The notes under the pieces: generated by a model
What the model saw: the letters and a program-made list of their open reading frames with translations, nothing else
What the model was told of the DNA's origin: nothing
Databases searched by the model: none
Part shown: piece after piece, positions 35,840 through 44,388 of the stretch
How the letters are laid out: the number at the start of each line of letters is the position of its first letter
How positions within the stretch are numbered: position 1 is the stretch's first letter
Assembly: GCA_902778455.1 (NCBI GenBank)
Contig: CACYXR010000024.1
Span: forward strand, 1 to 64,000
Direction: 5' to 3'
From: an uncultured Selenomonadaceae bacterium
GTDB taxonomy: Bacteria; Bacillota; Negativicutes; Selenomonadales; Selenomonadaceae
DNA length: 64,000 bases
Translations under genes and position numbers: made by a program

Positions 35840-36934
35840 GTGGAAAAACGGGAAAGCTTATGGGAAGCCTATCTCCGGCGGGGACTGAGCCGCCGCAGCT
35901 TCATCAAAGGGTGCGTCGCGCTGACGAGCCTGATGGGGCTATCGACGGACATGGTCTCGAAGGTTGTGGAGGCGGCGGAAAAGAAACCTCTGCCGGTCGT
36001 GATCTGGATGCACGGCCATGAATGCACGGGCTGCGACGAGGCGTTCATCCGCTCGGCGTCGCCGCTGGCGTCCGATCTTGTGCTGTCGAGCATCGCTCTC
36101 GAATACGATCATCTTTTGAGCGCGGCCTGCGGCGAACCGTTTGAGCATCATTTGGAAGAAACTGTCAAGAAATATTGGGGCAATTACATTCTTGCGGTGG
36201 AAGGCGCAATATCGACGACAGACAACGGCGTTTACTGCATGTCCGGCGGCAAGCCCTTCGTCGACACGTTCCAGCGCGTCGCGAAAGGCGCGATGGCCAT
36301 TATCGCCTACGGCACCTGCGCGGTGTCGGGCGGCATCCAGGGCGCGAAGCCGAACCCGACCGGGTCCAGCGGCGTCGGCCATTACGTCGGCACGAAGCCC
36401 ATCGTCAATGTTCCGGGCTGCCCGCCGATTCCGGAAGTCATGACCGGCGTAGTCATGCACGTCGCCCTGTTCGGCAAGCTGCCGCCGCTTGACAGTGAGA
36501 ACCGCCCGAAGCAATTCTTCGGCAATCGCATTCATGACACCTGCTATCGCCGTCCGTTCTTCGACGCCGGCATGTTCGCCGACCGTTACGACGACGCGGG
36601 CGCGAAAGCGGGCTGGTGCCTGTACCGTCTCGGCTGCCGCGGCCCGGAGACTTACGCCTCCTGCGGCAATCTGCGCTGGTATCAGGGCATGAGCTATCCG
36701 ATCCAATCGGGTGCGGCCTGCATCGGCTGCGCGAACAACAATTTCTGGGATTCCGGCGCATCCTTCTCGGAACGTCTGCCGAAATACGGCCCGCTGGGCG
36801 ACGTGGACACCATCGGCGCAGGGCTGGCTATCGCCTCGACGGCAGGCGTCGCTCTCCACGGCGCGATGAGCGTCATCCAGAAGCAGAAACGCGAAGCCGA
36901 AGAAGCCGAATCGGAGGGAGGAGCGCATAAATGA
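35840..36934 (+). CDS. hyaA: [NiFe]-hydrogenase small subunit (Tat-exported, uptake type)
   Basis: The electron-transfer subunit of a membrane-bound H2-uptake hydrogenase. The N-terminus carries the twin-arginine motif SRRSFIKG and a hydrophobic stretch, so it is exported folded with its large subunit. Proximal cluster ligands include HECTGC; the distal cluster region is HDTC...GWC...LGC and the medial one ends with CIGC. The CTGC motif has Gly, not Cys, at its third position, so the [4Fe-3S] cluster of O2-tolerant enzymes is unlikely. A C-terminal hydrophobic anchor is near residue 330. Translation starts at GTG 35840 after a G-rich site. Confidence 0.93.
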   Translation: MEKRESLWEAYLRRGLSRRSFIKGCVALTSLMGLSTDMVSKVVEAAEKKPLPVVIWMHGHECTGCDEAFIRSASPLASDLVLSSIALEYDHLLSAACGEPFEHHLEETVKKYWGNYILAVEGAISTTDNGVYCMSGGKPFVDTFQRVAKGAMAIIAYGTCAVSGGIQGAKPNPTGSSGVGHYVGTKPIVNVPGCPPIPEVMTGVVMHVALFGKLPPLDSENRPKQFFGNRIHDTCYRRPFFDAGMFADRYDDAGAKAGWCLYRLGCRGPETYASCGNLRWYQGMSYPIQSGAACIGCANNNFWDSGASFSERLPKYGPLGDVDTIGAGLAIASTAGVALHGAMSVIQKQKREAEEAESEGGAHK

Positions 36935-38847
36935 AGCATGTAACAGTTGATCCGGTCACTCGAATCGAAGGCCATCTGCGCGTCGAGATGACCGTGGACG
37001 AAGGCAGCGGCAAAGTCACCGACGCCCTTTCCAGCGGAACGGCCTGGCGCGGATTGGAATTGATCATGAACGGGCGCGACCCGCGGGACGCCTGGGCCTA
37101 TATCCAGCGCATCTGCGGAGTCTGCACGACGGCCCATGCGCTGGCTTCGGTGCGCGCCGTCGAGGACGCCCTCGGCATCAAGATTCCGAAAAACGCCAAT
37201 TATATCCGCAATATCATGGCAGCTTCTCTGACGGTACAGGATCATATCGTGCATTTCTATCATCTGCACGCTCTCGACTGGGTCAGTCCCGTCGAGGCGC
37301 TGAAGGCCGATCCTTCCGCTACGGCGAACCTGCAAAATACGATATTAAACACCTACCAGCTTCCGTTCCGCGCACCCGATACCTCGGACACTGAAGCGTA
37401 CCCGAAGGCCTTCCCCGAGGCGACGCCGGCCTATTTCAAGGCCATCAAGGACAAGGTGCAGGCAATCGTTTCCAGCGGGCAGCTCGGCATTTTCGCCGCC
37501 CAGTGGTGGGATCATCCCGACTACCAGCTGTTGCCGCCGGAAGTCCATTTGATGGCGGTGGCCCATTACCTCGAAATGCTCGACAAGCAGCGCGAACTTG
37601 TCACACCGCATGTCGTGTTCGGCGGCAAGAACCCGCATCCGCATTATATCGTCGGCGGCATGCCCTGCTCGATTTCCCTCGAGGACGGCAACGCTCCGGT
37701 CAACACGGCGCGCCTTGCCATCGTCGACCGCGCCCTCAATCTCGGACGTACATTGGCAAATACCTTCTATCTGCCGGATCTGCTCGCCGTCGGACACATC
37801 TATGTCCAAAAGGGCATGACGGACGGCGGCGGCCTCGCAAAAACGCGGGTACTTGGCTTCGGCGCGTATCCGATGGACACGTATTCCGGCACGTCGAACG
37901 GCGATTTTTTCCGCCAATGCCTGATCCGCTGCAACGGCGTCGTCGAGAACTTCGGCGCAGGCGCTGCGCAGGCAAAATTCACCGAGCTGACCGCCGAGGA
38001 TCTCAGCAATCCCGAAGTGTTCAGTGAAGGAGTCGCCCATGCGTGGTATGAATATCCGGGCTCGAAAGCGAACAAATCGCTCCATCCGTGGGACGGCGTC
38101 ACCGAACCGAAATTCACCGCGCCGAAAGTCGGCACGCCGACGGACTGGAAGGAACTGGACGAAAAAGGCAAGTATTCGTGGCTCAAGACGCCGAAATGGC
38201 ACGGCAAGCTCTGCGAGGTCGGGCCTCTGGCGCGCTATATCGTGATTTACACCCGCGCCCAACAGGGCATGCTGCCCGATCCGACATGGGCGGAGAAGAT
38301 GATGCTCGATCAGATCGACGCGGTGTCGAAGGTGCTGAACCTCGCGCCCCACGTCTGGCTGCCGACCATGGTTGGCCGAACGGCGGCGCGCGGACTCGAC
38401 GCACAGCTCAACGCGGAAATCGCGAAGTTCTTCTTCGACCAGCTCATCGCAAATCTCAGATCCGGCGACTCGCAGGTCGCGAACATGGCGAAATGGGAAC
38501 CGTCGGAATGGCCGAAGCTGGCGAAAGGCGTCGGGCTTTATGAAGCGCCGCGCGGCGCGCTCAGCCATTGGGTGAACATCGAAAGCGGAAGCATCGCGAA
38601 TTACCAGTGCATCGTGCCTACGACATGGAACGCCTGCCCGCGCGACGACCAGGCGGGACACGGCGCCTACGAGATGGCGATGATGGACACCCGCGTCAAG
38701 GTACCCGACAAGCCTCTCGAAATCGTCAAGGTCGTCCGTTCCTTCGACCCGTGCATGGCATGCGCAACCCATATTTTCAATACGGAAGGCGAACAGCTCC
38801 AAGTCGTCACCACCGATCCCTACACGGGGACCCGCGTCGAATCGTAA
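36931..38847 (+). CDS. hyaB: [NiFe]-hydrogenase large subunit
   Basis: The catalytic subunit that holds the Ni-Fe(CN)2CO centre. The N-terminal ligand motif is RICGVCTTAHALAS, and the C-terminal one is DPCMACATH. A tail of about 22 residues follows the last histidine, the usual peptide removed by a HyaD/HybD-type protease after nickel insertion. It overlaps the small-subunit stop by four bases. No maturation gene (hyp or hyaD-like) is in the window. The 638-residue length is slightly longer than usual. Confidence 0.95.
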   Translation: MKHVTVDPVTRIEGHLRVEMTVDEGSGKVTDALSSGTAWRGLELIMNGRDPRDAWAYIQRICGVCTTAHALASVRAVEDALGIKIPKNANYIRNIMAASLTVQDHIVHFYHLHALDWVSPVEALKADPSATANLQNTILNTYQLPFRAPDTSDTEAYPKAFPEATPAYFKAIKDKVQAIVSSGQLGIFAAQWWDHPDYQLLPPEVHLMAVAHYLEMLDKQRELVTPHVVFGGKNPHPHYIVGGMPCSISLEDGNAPVNTARLAIVDRALNLGRTLANTFYLPDLLAVGHIYVQKGMTDGGGLAKTRVLGFGAYPMDTYSGTSNGDFFRQCLIRCNGVVENFGAGAAQAKFTELTAEDLSNPEVFSEGVAHAWYEYPGSKANKSLHPWDGVTEPKFTAPKVGTPTDWKELDEKGKYSWLKTPKWHGKLCEVGPLARYIVIYTRAQQGMLPDPTWAEKMMLDQIDAVSKVLNLAPHVWLPTMVGRTAARGLDAQLNAEIAKFFFDQLIANLRSGDSQVANMAKWEPSEWPKLAKGVGLYEAPRGALSHWVNIESGSIANYQCIVPTTWNACPRDDQAGHGAYEMAMMDTRVKVPDKPLEIVKVVRSFDPCMACATHIFNTEGEQLQVVTTDPYTGTRVES

Positions 38848-38859
38848 GGGGGGCTTGGC

Positions 38860-39573
38860 ATGGAACATGACAACATGAAAATCCAGAAACGGCGGGAATA
38901 TTACCTGTTCAGCCCGTGGCTCCGCATTTTCCACTGGATCATGGTGGATTCGATCATCGTGCTCTTCGTGACGGGCATTTTGATCGGCAAGCCGCTGGAA
39001 ATCATGGCGCTGGAACCGACACAGACCAGCATGCTGATGGACTGGGTGCGGAATATCCATTTTCTCGCTGCCTACGCATTTTGCGCTTCCTTTATCCTGC
39101 GCATCTATGGTTTCATCGTGAACAAGGGCGACCGCCTGTTCCCGCACTTTTGGGAAGGCCGCTTCTACGCCGACACCATCGACGTCGCGATGCACTATAT
39201 GCTCGTCAAGAAGTTTCACCGCTCGTACCTCAGGAACCCGCTGGCGCGGATGTCCTACGCCGGACTGTATGTGCTTGTCGCCATCGAGGTGCTGACGGGC
39301 TTTGCCATGTACTACATGACAGAGCCCAGCGGGATTGGCGGCACGCTCTTCGGCTGGGTCAACGTTTGGCTGGGCGGCGAGATGATGATGCACCTTGTCC
39401 ACCACTATACCGCATGGGCCATCGTACTCTTCACCTCCGGCCATCTTTACATGGTCACGAGGGCCGAGTTCATGGAAGGCGAGAGCGAAGTCTCCAGCAT
39501 GTTCTCCGGGGCAAAGCTCCTGGAGCACGTCCCGGTGGACGCCTCCGACGTGGACAGTGCGGAAAAAGTCTGA
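38860..39573 (+). CDS. hyaC: Hydrogenase b-type cytochrome subunit
   Basis: A membrane cytochrome b of the HyaC/HupC type that passes electrons from the hydrogenase to the quinone pool. It has about four transmembrane segments and histidines in transmembrane positions (FHWIMVDS, NIHFLAAYA, HHYTAWAI) that can ligate two hemes. Its order after the small and large subunits is standard for group 1 enzymes. This makes H2 an electron donor for anaerobic respiration such as fumarate reduction. Confidence 0.93.
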   Translation: MEHDNMKIQKRREYYLFSPWLRIFHWIMVDSIIVLFVTGILIGKPLEIMALEPTQTSMLMDWVRNIHFLAAYAFCASFILRIYGFIVNKGDRLFPHFWEGRFYADTIDVAMHYMLVKKFHRSYLRNPLARMSYAGLYVLVAIEVLTGFAMYYMTEPSGIGGTLFGWVNVWLGGEMMMHLVHHYTAWAIVLFTSGHLYMVTRAEFMEGESEVSSMFSGAKLLEHVPVDASDVDSAEKV

Positions 39574-39580
39574 CAAGACA

Positions 39581-39615
39581 AAATACGCTCCGTTTTTTGC
39601 GGAGCGTATTTTTCT
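39581..39615 (+). terminator. Terminator behind the hydrogenase operon
   Basis: A 12-bp stem (39581-39592 with 39600-39611) with a seven-base loop is followed by TTTTT. Confidence 0.9.
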
Positions 39616-39696
39616 TTTCTATTTTCTTTCTGTCACTTTCCTGCTATTATATATTTTATCAGGAAAGATATCCCAATACCGAAAGGACGATTCCCT

Positions 39697-40749
39697 ATGT
39701 CAGATTCCCTGTACGGCGGACGCAGGCCTCAGCTTCTCGCCGTAGACGACGATAATATGAACCTGCGAATGATTTCCCGCGCGTTCGAAGCCGAGGCGGA
39801 CGTGACCACGGCTCCCTCCGGGCCGGAAGCCATTTCGTGGCTCGCGTCCCATGAAGCCGACCTCGTGATGCTTGATTACCGTATGCCCGTCATGGATGGA
39901 TTCGACGTGCTGCGCATACTGAAAAAGAACCCGCGCACCGCCGATATCCCAATCATCATACTGACCGGCGATATCAGCGTCGAATTGGAAGCCAAGGGCT
40001 TCATCGAGGGCGCGACCGATTTCGTGCGAAAGCCCTTCATCCCCGATGTCATGCGCCAGCGCGTGCGCCGCGTGCTCCGCTACGAATACCTGCAGGAAAA
40101 TCTCGCGCAGGAGGTCAAGCGGCAGACAGCCCTCGCGGAAAAACGCCTAAAGGATAGCCAGGAGCTGTTCAAGGAAATGGCCATCGCCCTCGCCAAGACC
40201 ATCGACGCGAAGGACACTTACACCCACGGCCATTCCGAGCGCGTCGCGACCTATTCGCGGATGCTCGCGAAACGGGCCGGAGACGACGAGGAAGCGCAGG
40301 AGCGCATCTACTATATGGGACTCCTGCACGACATCGGAAAAATCGGCGTCGCCGGAACCATCATCAACAAAGCCAGCAGACTGGACGACGATGAATTTCA
40401 ATCCATCCAATCCCATCCCATCATCGGCTCCGAAATCCTGAAAAATATCAGCCAATTCCCCGACCTTTCCATTGGCGCGCGCTACCATCACGAGCGTTAC
40501 GACGGCAAAGGCTACCCGGATCATCTGGCAGGCGAGGCAATTCCCCGAGCCGCCCGAATCATTGCCGTTGCTGACACTTATGACGCCATGACATCCAGCC
40601 GCAGCTACCGCAAAGGATTGCCCCAGGACGTCGCCCGCGCCGAGATCGAAAAAGGGAAGGGCACCCAGTTCGACCCTGAATTCGCCGACCTGATGATTGC
40701 CCTGATTGACGACGACAAGGACTACACTATGCGCAGCCGCGAGGAATAG
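39697..40749 (+). CDS. Response regulator with HD-GYP phosphodiesterase domain
   Basis: The N-terminal receiver domain (about residues 1-125) has AVDDDN, the phosphoacceptor aspartate in LVMLDYRMPVMDGF and a FVRKPF lysine. A coiled linker leads into an HD-GYP domain with the HD pair in LLHDIGK, HPIIGSEIL, HHERYDGKGYP and VADTYDAMTS. HD-GYP proteins usually hydrolyse c-di-GMP to GMP. No cognate histidine kinase is next to it. The metF start follows 15 bases later, so the two could share a transcript. Confidence 0.93.
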   Translation: MSDSLYGGRRPQLLAVDDDNMNLRMISRAFEAEADVTTAPSGPEAISWLASHEADLVMLDYRMPVMDGFDVLRILKKNPRTADIPIIILTGDISVELEAKGFIEGATDFVRKPFIPDVMRQRVRRVLRYEYLQENLAQEVKRQTALAEKRLKDSQELFKEMAIALAKTIDAKDTYTHGHSERVATYSRMLAKRAGDDEEAQERIYYMGLLHDIGKIGVAGTIINKASRLDDDEFQSIQSHPIIGSEILKNISQFPDLSIGARYHHERYDGKGYPDHLAGEAIPRAARIIAVADTYDAMTSSRSYRKGLPQDVARAEIEKGKGTQFDPEFADLMIALIDDDKDYTMRSREE

Positions 40750-40764
40750 AAAGGAGAATCTTCC

Positions 40765-41631
40765 ATGCCCGCAACCGCAGAACGGCAACGCGCCATTTTT
40801 TCCTTTGAGATTTTCCCGCCGAAACGGGAAATGCCCATGGACACCGTCTACCGTACTCTCGATGAATTGACCGATCTCGAGCCGGACTTCATCAGCGTCA
40901 CCTGCGGCGCGGGCGGCTCGGCGGACGGCTCGAACCATCGGACGATCGAGGTCGCCTCCGCCATCCAGAACAAATACCATCGCGAAGGCATCGCACACCT
41001 GCCCTGCATCCATTTCAGCCGAGCCGACGTGCTGGCCATGCTCGACGAGCTGGAAGCCAACGGCGTTCGGAAAATCCTCGCGCTGCGCGGCGACCGCGTG
41101 CCGGACCTGACGCCGAAAGAAGATTTCCATCACGCCAGCGACCTCATCGCCTTCATTCGCGCCCACGCAAAAGACCGTTTCCAAATCTTCGCTGCCTGTT
41201 ATCCCGAGGGCCACATCGAAGCCCCCGACCTCGATACGGACATCGGAAACCTTCGCAAGAAAGTGGACGCGGGCGTTGACCGCTTGATTTCCCAGTTGTT
41301 CTTTGACAACGCATTTTTCTATGATTTTCTGAACAAAGCGCGAAAAGCCGGAATCAACGTTCCCGTTGAAGCCGGCATCATGCCCGTCACGAACAAAAAG
41401 CAGATTGAACGCATGGTGACTCTCTGCGGAGCGACACTGCCGAGAAAATTCCAGCGCGTGCTGGCGAAATACGAGTCCCAGCCGGAAGCCCTGCGCGAAG
41501 CGGGCATCGCTTTCGCCACCGAGCAAATCGTGGATCTTCTCGCCCACGGCGTCGACGGCATCCACCTCTATACGATGAACAATCCCTATATCGCCAGAAA
41601 AATCAGCGAAAGTATCCGCACGCTGCTATGA
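40765..41631 (+). CDS. metF: 5,10-methylenetetrahydrofolate reductase
   Basis: MetF reduces methylene-THF to methyl-THF for methionine synthesis. The N-terminal FSFEIFPPK motif, FISVTCGAGGS, LALRGDR, ACYPEGH and SQLFFDNAFFYDF blocks are all family hallmarks. The 288-residue length is usual. The start has GGAG upstream and follows the HD-GYP response regulator closely, an unusual neighbour for metF. Confidence 0.94.
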   Translation: MPATAERQRAIFSFEIFPPKREMPMDTVYRTLDELTDLEPDFISVTCGAGGSADGSNHRTIEVASAIQNKYHREGIAHLPCIHFSRADVLAMLDELEANGVRKILALRGDRVPDLTPKEDFHHASDLIAFIRAHAKDRFQIFAACYPEGHIEAPDLDTDIGNLRKKVDAGVDRLISQLFFDNAFFYDFLNKARKAGINVPVEAGIMPVTNKKQIERMVTLCGATLPRKFQRVLAKYESQPEALREAGIAFATEQIVDLLAHGVDGIHLYTMNNPYIARKISESIRTLL

Positions 41632-41698
41632 GGCAAGGAATAGCCAAAGCACGATCTGCAAAATGATGATTCGTCGGCGGCTGCGTTTGCGGATTTGT

Positions 41699-41716
41699 AA
41701 ATCTTTACTGCGATTT
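41699..41716 (+). repeat. Dispersed 18-bp repeat, copy 1
   Basis: The 18 bases AATCTTTACTGCGATTTA are repeated exactly at 46125-46142. Its ends form an inverted TAAATC/GATTTA. The third related site, at 42774-42787, shares GATTTATGAGACGG with the copy at 46138. Copies 1 and 3 flank the orphan gene at 41822-42559. Confidence 0.7.
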
Positions 41717-41719
41717 ACA

Positions 41720-41761
41720 TCCCCCCATGTCGCTGCAAATGCAGCGGCATGGGGGGATAAA
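41720..41761. repeat. Long GC-rich hairpin near metF
   Basis: A stem of about 19 bp with one mismatch (ATCCCCCCATG ... CATGGGGGGAT, and GCTGCA/TGCAGC inside) lies 90 bases after metF. There is no good T-tract on either strand, so it may stabilise RNA ends rather than terminate. Confidence 0.65.
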
Positions 41762-41775
41762 AGCATATAACGACA

Positions 41776-41810
41776 AAACAAGCACGTCCTTTTTCGGGGC
41801 GTGCTTGTTT
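41776..41810. terminator. Probable terminator between metF and the orphan gene
   Basis: A 14-bp stem with one G-U pair and a T-rich loop, with TTTT or TTTG on either outer side. It can end the leftward orphan gene and, less well, the rightward metF. Confidence 0.65.
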
Positions 41811-41821
41811 GTATATATTGG

Positions 41822-42559
41822 TCAAAAAAGGAAATGATATAGCATTTCCCCAAAATCCTGCGGGCTCATGGCCAAGAATATCTTTTGCCGCTCCGCCTTC
41901 GGGATGCATTGAGTGAGCCGCATAAACATCTTCGCTGCATTGGATTTCCCGACCATGGGCGCAATCCCGCTGACGAATCTATCCAGAGCGGCGACAACGG
42001 CTTTCCGGAGACCATCAGACTCGTTTCCCATCATCGAGAAAAGAGCGATGCAGGATTCCCTTGCCTCAACAGAAACTTCATCGGAATTGCCGCGATACGC
42101 GGACGCCATTGCCTGATATTCTTTCTTGAAATCGTCGACGGCGAATCCGGACAGGGTCAATGCAAGCTGACGAGGAGCGACGGTGGACAGGATTTTTTTC
42201 CTGGACTGGAGCGGAATGTTCTCGCAGAGACTGAAGAATCGAATCCGACTTCTTTCAAGACCAAGCCGCGTAGCCGTCAAGGCCTGGAACTCGTCGAATG
42301 CCTGCCGCGCATTGGCTAAAAATATTTCATCGAAGGAACCGCCAAGTACAACGCAGAATGTTTTCGCGAGCCACTTCTCCCATGAATCGTGAAAGGCGCG
42401 TTTCTTTTCTGCCTTCATTTTCTGGACTTCGTTTTCTATGTTATCAATCAGCGCAGACGACGACGTCATCCCCCATGACGATTCAGTGAAAGAAGCATCG
42501 GCAGCAGGCTGCGGAAACGCTTCCTTATGAGGTGTCGACGGCTCTAATGGAAACCCCAT
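41822..42559 (-). CDS. Orphan helical protein with internal duplication
   Basis: A 245-residue protein that I do not recognise. The second half repeats a pattern of the first: RFFSLCENIPLQSRKKIL followed by APRQLALTLSGF matches MFMRLTQCIPKAERQKIF followed by SPQDFGEMLYHF. Both copies are predominantly helical. The N-terminal 40 residues are polar and of low complexity. ATG 42559 is chosen over 42649 because AAAGGAT lies before it. It is flanked by related short repeats and has a distinct strand and composition from its neighbours. Confidence 0.55.
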   Translation of the reverse strand: MGFPLEPSTPHKEAFPQPAADASFTESSWGMTSSSALIDNIENEVQKMKAEKKRAFHDSWEKWLAKTFCVVLGGSFDEIFLANARQAFDEFQALTATRLGLERSRIRFFSLCENIPLQSRKKILSTVAPRQLALTLSGFAVDDFKKEYQAMASAYRGNSDEVSVEARESCIALFSMMGNESDGLRKAVVAALDRFVSGIAPMVGKSNAAKMFMRLTQCIPKAERQKIFLAMSPQDFGEMLYHFLF

Positions 42560-42773
42560 AATCACTTCATCCTTTCGTGCATCGATGGCAGATGGGGCAG
42601 AATCCGACAGTGGAACGGCACGTTTGCATCGTATGTTCAAGACCTGCATATGAGCGTACTATAATATCTGATTATACCCGAGGCGACACGGAGCGTCAAG
42701 GGGTGTGCGATTTCCCCCTTTTTGTTTTGATAAGGCTATATTATTCCCCGTCAGAAATGTCTATTTCTTACGG

Positions 42774-42787
42774 GATTTATGAGACGG
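42774..42787 (+). repeat. Dispersed repeat, partial copy 3
   Basis: Fourteen bases, GATTTATGAGACGG, also occur at 46138-46151. It lies between the orphan gene and znuB. The preceding CTTAC is a possible remnant of the CTTTACTGC part of the full copies. Confidence 0.5.
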
Positions 42788-42842
42788 ACGGGATTCCCTT
42801 TGAAAAGATGACTTTTTATTGAAAACCTCTTCGATGACAGCG

Positions 42843-43688
42843 TCATGCCCCACGCAGCCGACCTGCTATGCAGAACAGCAGAAACGCGGCTGCGTCCATT
42901 GCTACTACGGTGGCCCCCACAGGAGTGCCCGCAAGGATTGACGCCAAAATACCCGCCAGAGCACAGACGACGGAGAGCACCGCCGAACAGACAGTTACGG
43001 AAAAGAATGTGCGGAAAATCCGCATAGCCGACAGCGCGGGAAAAATCACGAAGGCCGAGATCAAGAGCGAACCGACGAGGTTCATCGCCAGCACGATGAT
43101 CACGGCGATAATCACGGCGAGCATCAGGTTGTATCGGCTCGCATTGACGCCGACAGCCCGGGCGAAATCTTCGTCGAAGGTAATCGCGAAGATTTTCTGA
43201 TAGAAAAAAACGAACAGCAGCACCACCACGACGGAAAGCAGCACCGAGAACCAGACTTCCTGCTTCGTCAGTGTCAGGATTGACGTGGAGCCGAAGAGCG
43301 TGCTGCACACGTCGCCGGAAACGTTCGGCGAAGAGGAAAACACATTCATCAGGAGATAACCGAAGGCCAGCGACGTGACGGAAATCATGGCGACGGCGGC
43401 GTCCCCTTTAATTCTCGTGTCCTTTCCGGTGCGGAGCAGCAACACAGCCGCAAGCAGTGTCAAGGGCAGAACCACGGTCATTTTGTTCACGGTCTGCAAT
43501 ACGGTGGCAACGGCCAGCGCGCCGAAAGCCACATGGGAAAGGCCGTCGCCGATGAAGGAAAAGCGTTTCAACACCAGCGTGACGCCGAGAAGCGACGAGC
43601 AAAGGGCAATCAGCACCCCGACAATCAGAGCGTACCGCACGAACGGATACTGCATATACAGCGTGAGTTTTTCAATTAAAGCTTCCAT
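42843..43688 (-). CDS. znuB: Zinc ABC transporter permease
   Basis: A multi-spanning permease of the metal ABC-3 family with hydrophobic segments starting at VRYALIVGVLIALCSSLLG and the family GDGLSHVAFGALA loop near residue 47. I chose ATG 43688, with AAGGAGG ten bases upstream; it overlaps znuC. It forms the membrane channel of ZnuABC and is the last gene of the operon. Confidence 0.92.
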   Translation of the reverse strand: MEALIEKLTLYMQYPFVRYALIVGVLIALCSSLLGVTLVLKRFSFIGDGLSHVAFGALAVATVLQTVNKMTVVLPLTLLAAVLLLRTGKDTRIKGDAAVAMISVTSLAFGYLLMNVFSSSPNVSGDVCSTLFGSTSILTLTKQEVWFSVLLSVVVVLLFVFFYQKIFAITFDEDFARAVGVNASRYNLMLAVIIAVIIVLAMNLVGSLLISAFVIFPALSAMRIFRTFFSVTVCSAVLSVVCALAGILASILAGTPVGATVVAMDAAAFLLFCIAGRLRGA

Positions 43689-44388
43689 GCGGGCGCGCCT
43701 CCTTTTCCTCCGGCGCGTCCTTCCTTTCGCGCAGATATTCGTCCCGCGTCCCAAAAAAGACGCAATGACCGAGATGCAGGATATGCGTGGCACAGGGCAA
43801 CGCCTCAGCCACATCGTGGGTAATCATTACGATAGTGACGCCCGACCGATGGAGCTCACCAATGATTCGGTACATATCGGCGGTGACAACGGGATCGAGG
43901 CCTGACACCGGCTCGTCGAGGAGCAGCAGTTTTTCCGTGGCGCAAAGCGAGCGTGCCAAAAGGACGCGTTGCTGCTGCCCGCCGGAAAGGTCTCGATAGC
44001 AACGGTCGGAAAGCTCTGCAACGCCCATGCGCTCCATATTTTTCGCCGCCCGTTCCTTTTCCTCCTGCCTGTAAAACGGACGAAATCCCATGCGCCCTTG
44101 AAAACCGGACAGCACGATTTCCCGCACGGAAGCGGGAAAATCCTTCTGCACGTCGGTCTGCTGGGAAAGATAACCGATTTCCTGCTTTTTCAGACCGTCT
44201 CCGAATGCAACGTGCCCGGAAAGCGGCGGTCGAAGCCCGAGAATCGCCTTCATCAAAGTGGACTTGCCCGCGCCGTTTTCACCGACGATGCAGAGATACA
44301 TACCGGCTTCGACAGAAAAGCTCAAATCCTTGACGATGGTTTCGCCCTCATAGCCAAGGTAAAGATGTTCACAGACGATTTGCGGCAT
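43672..44388 (-). CDS. znuC: Zinc ABC transporter ATP-binding protein
   Basis: A 238-residue ATPase with Walker A GENGAGKST near residue 36, the signature LSGGQQQRVLLARSL, Walker B LLLLDEP and the switch histidine in ITHDVAEAL. The start overlaps the znuA stop by one base (TAATG). It powers uptake of Zn(II) delivered by ZnuA. Confidence 0.94.
   Translation of the reverse strand: MPQIVCEHLYLGYEGETIVKDLSFSVEAGMYLCIVGENGAGKSTLMKAILGLRPPLSGHVAFGDGLKKQEIGYLSQQTDVQKDFPASVREIVLSGFQGRMGFRPFYRQEEKERAAKNMERMGVAELSDRCYRDLSGGQQQRVLLARSLCATEKLLLLDEPVSGLDPVVTADMYRIIGELHRSGVTIVMITHDVAEALPCATHILHLGHCVFFGTRDEYLRERKDAPEEKEARPHGSFN

Noticed and set aside
37345-39576. Long minus-strand frame opposite the hydrogenase large subunit
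   Set aside because: Antisense shadow of a well-supported operon.
40147-41565. Long minus-strand frame opposite metF and HD-GYP
   Set aside because: Antisense shadow; metF and HD-GYP motifs are clear on the plus strand.
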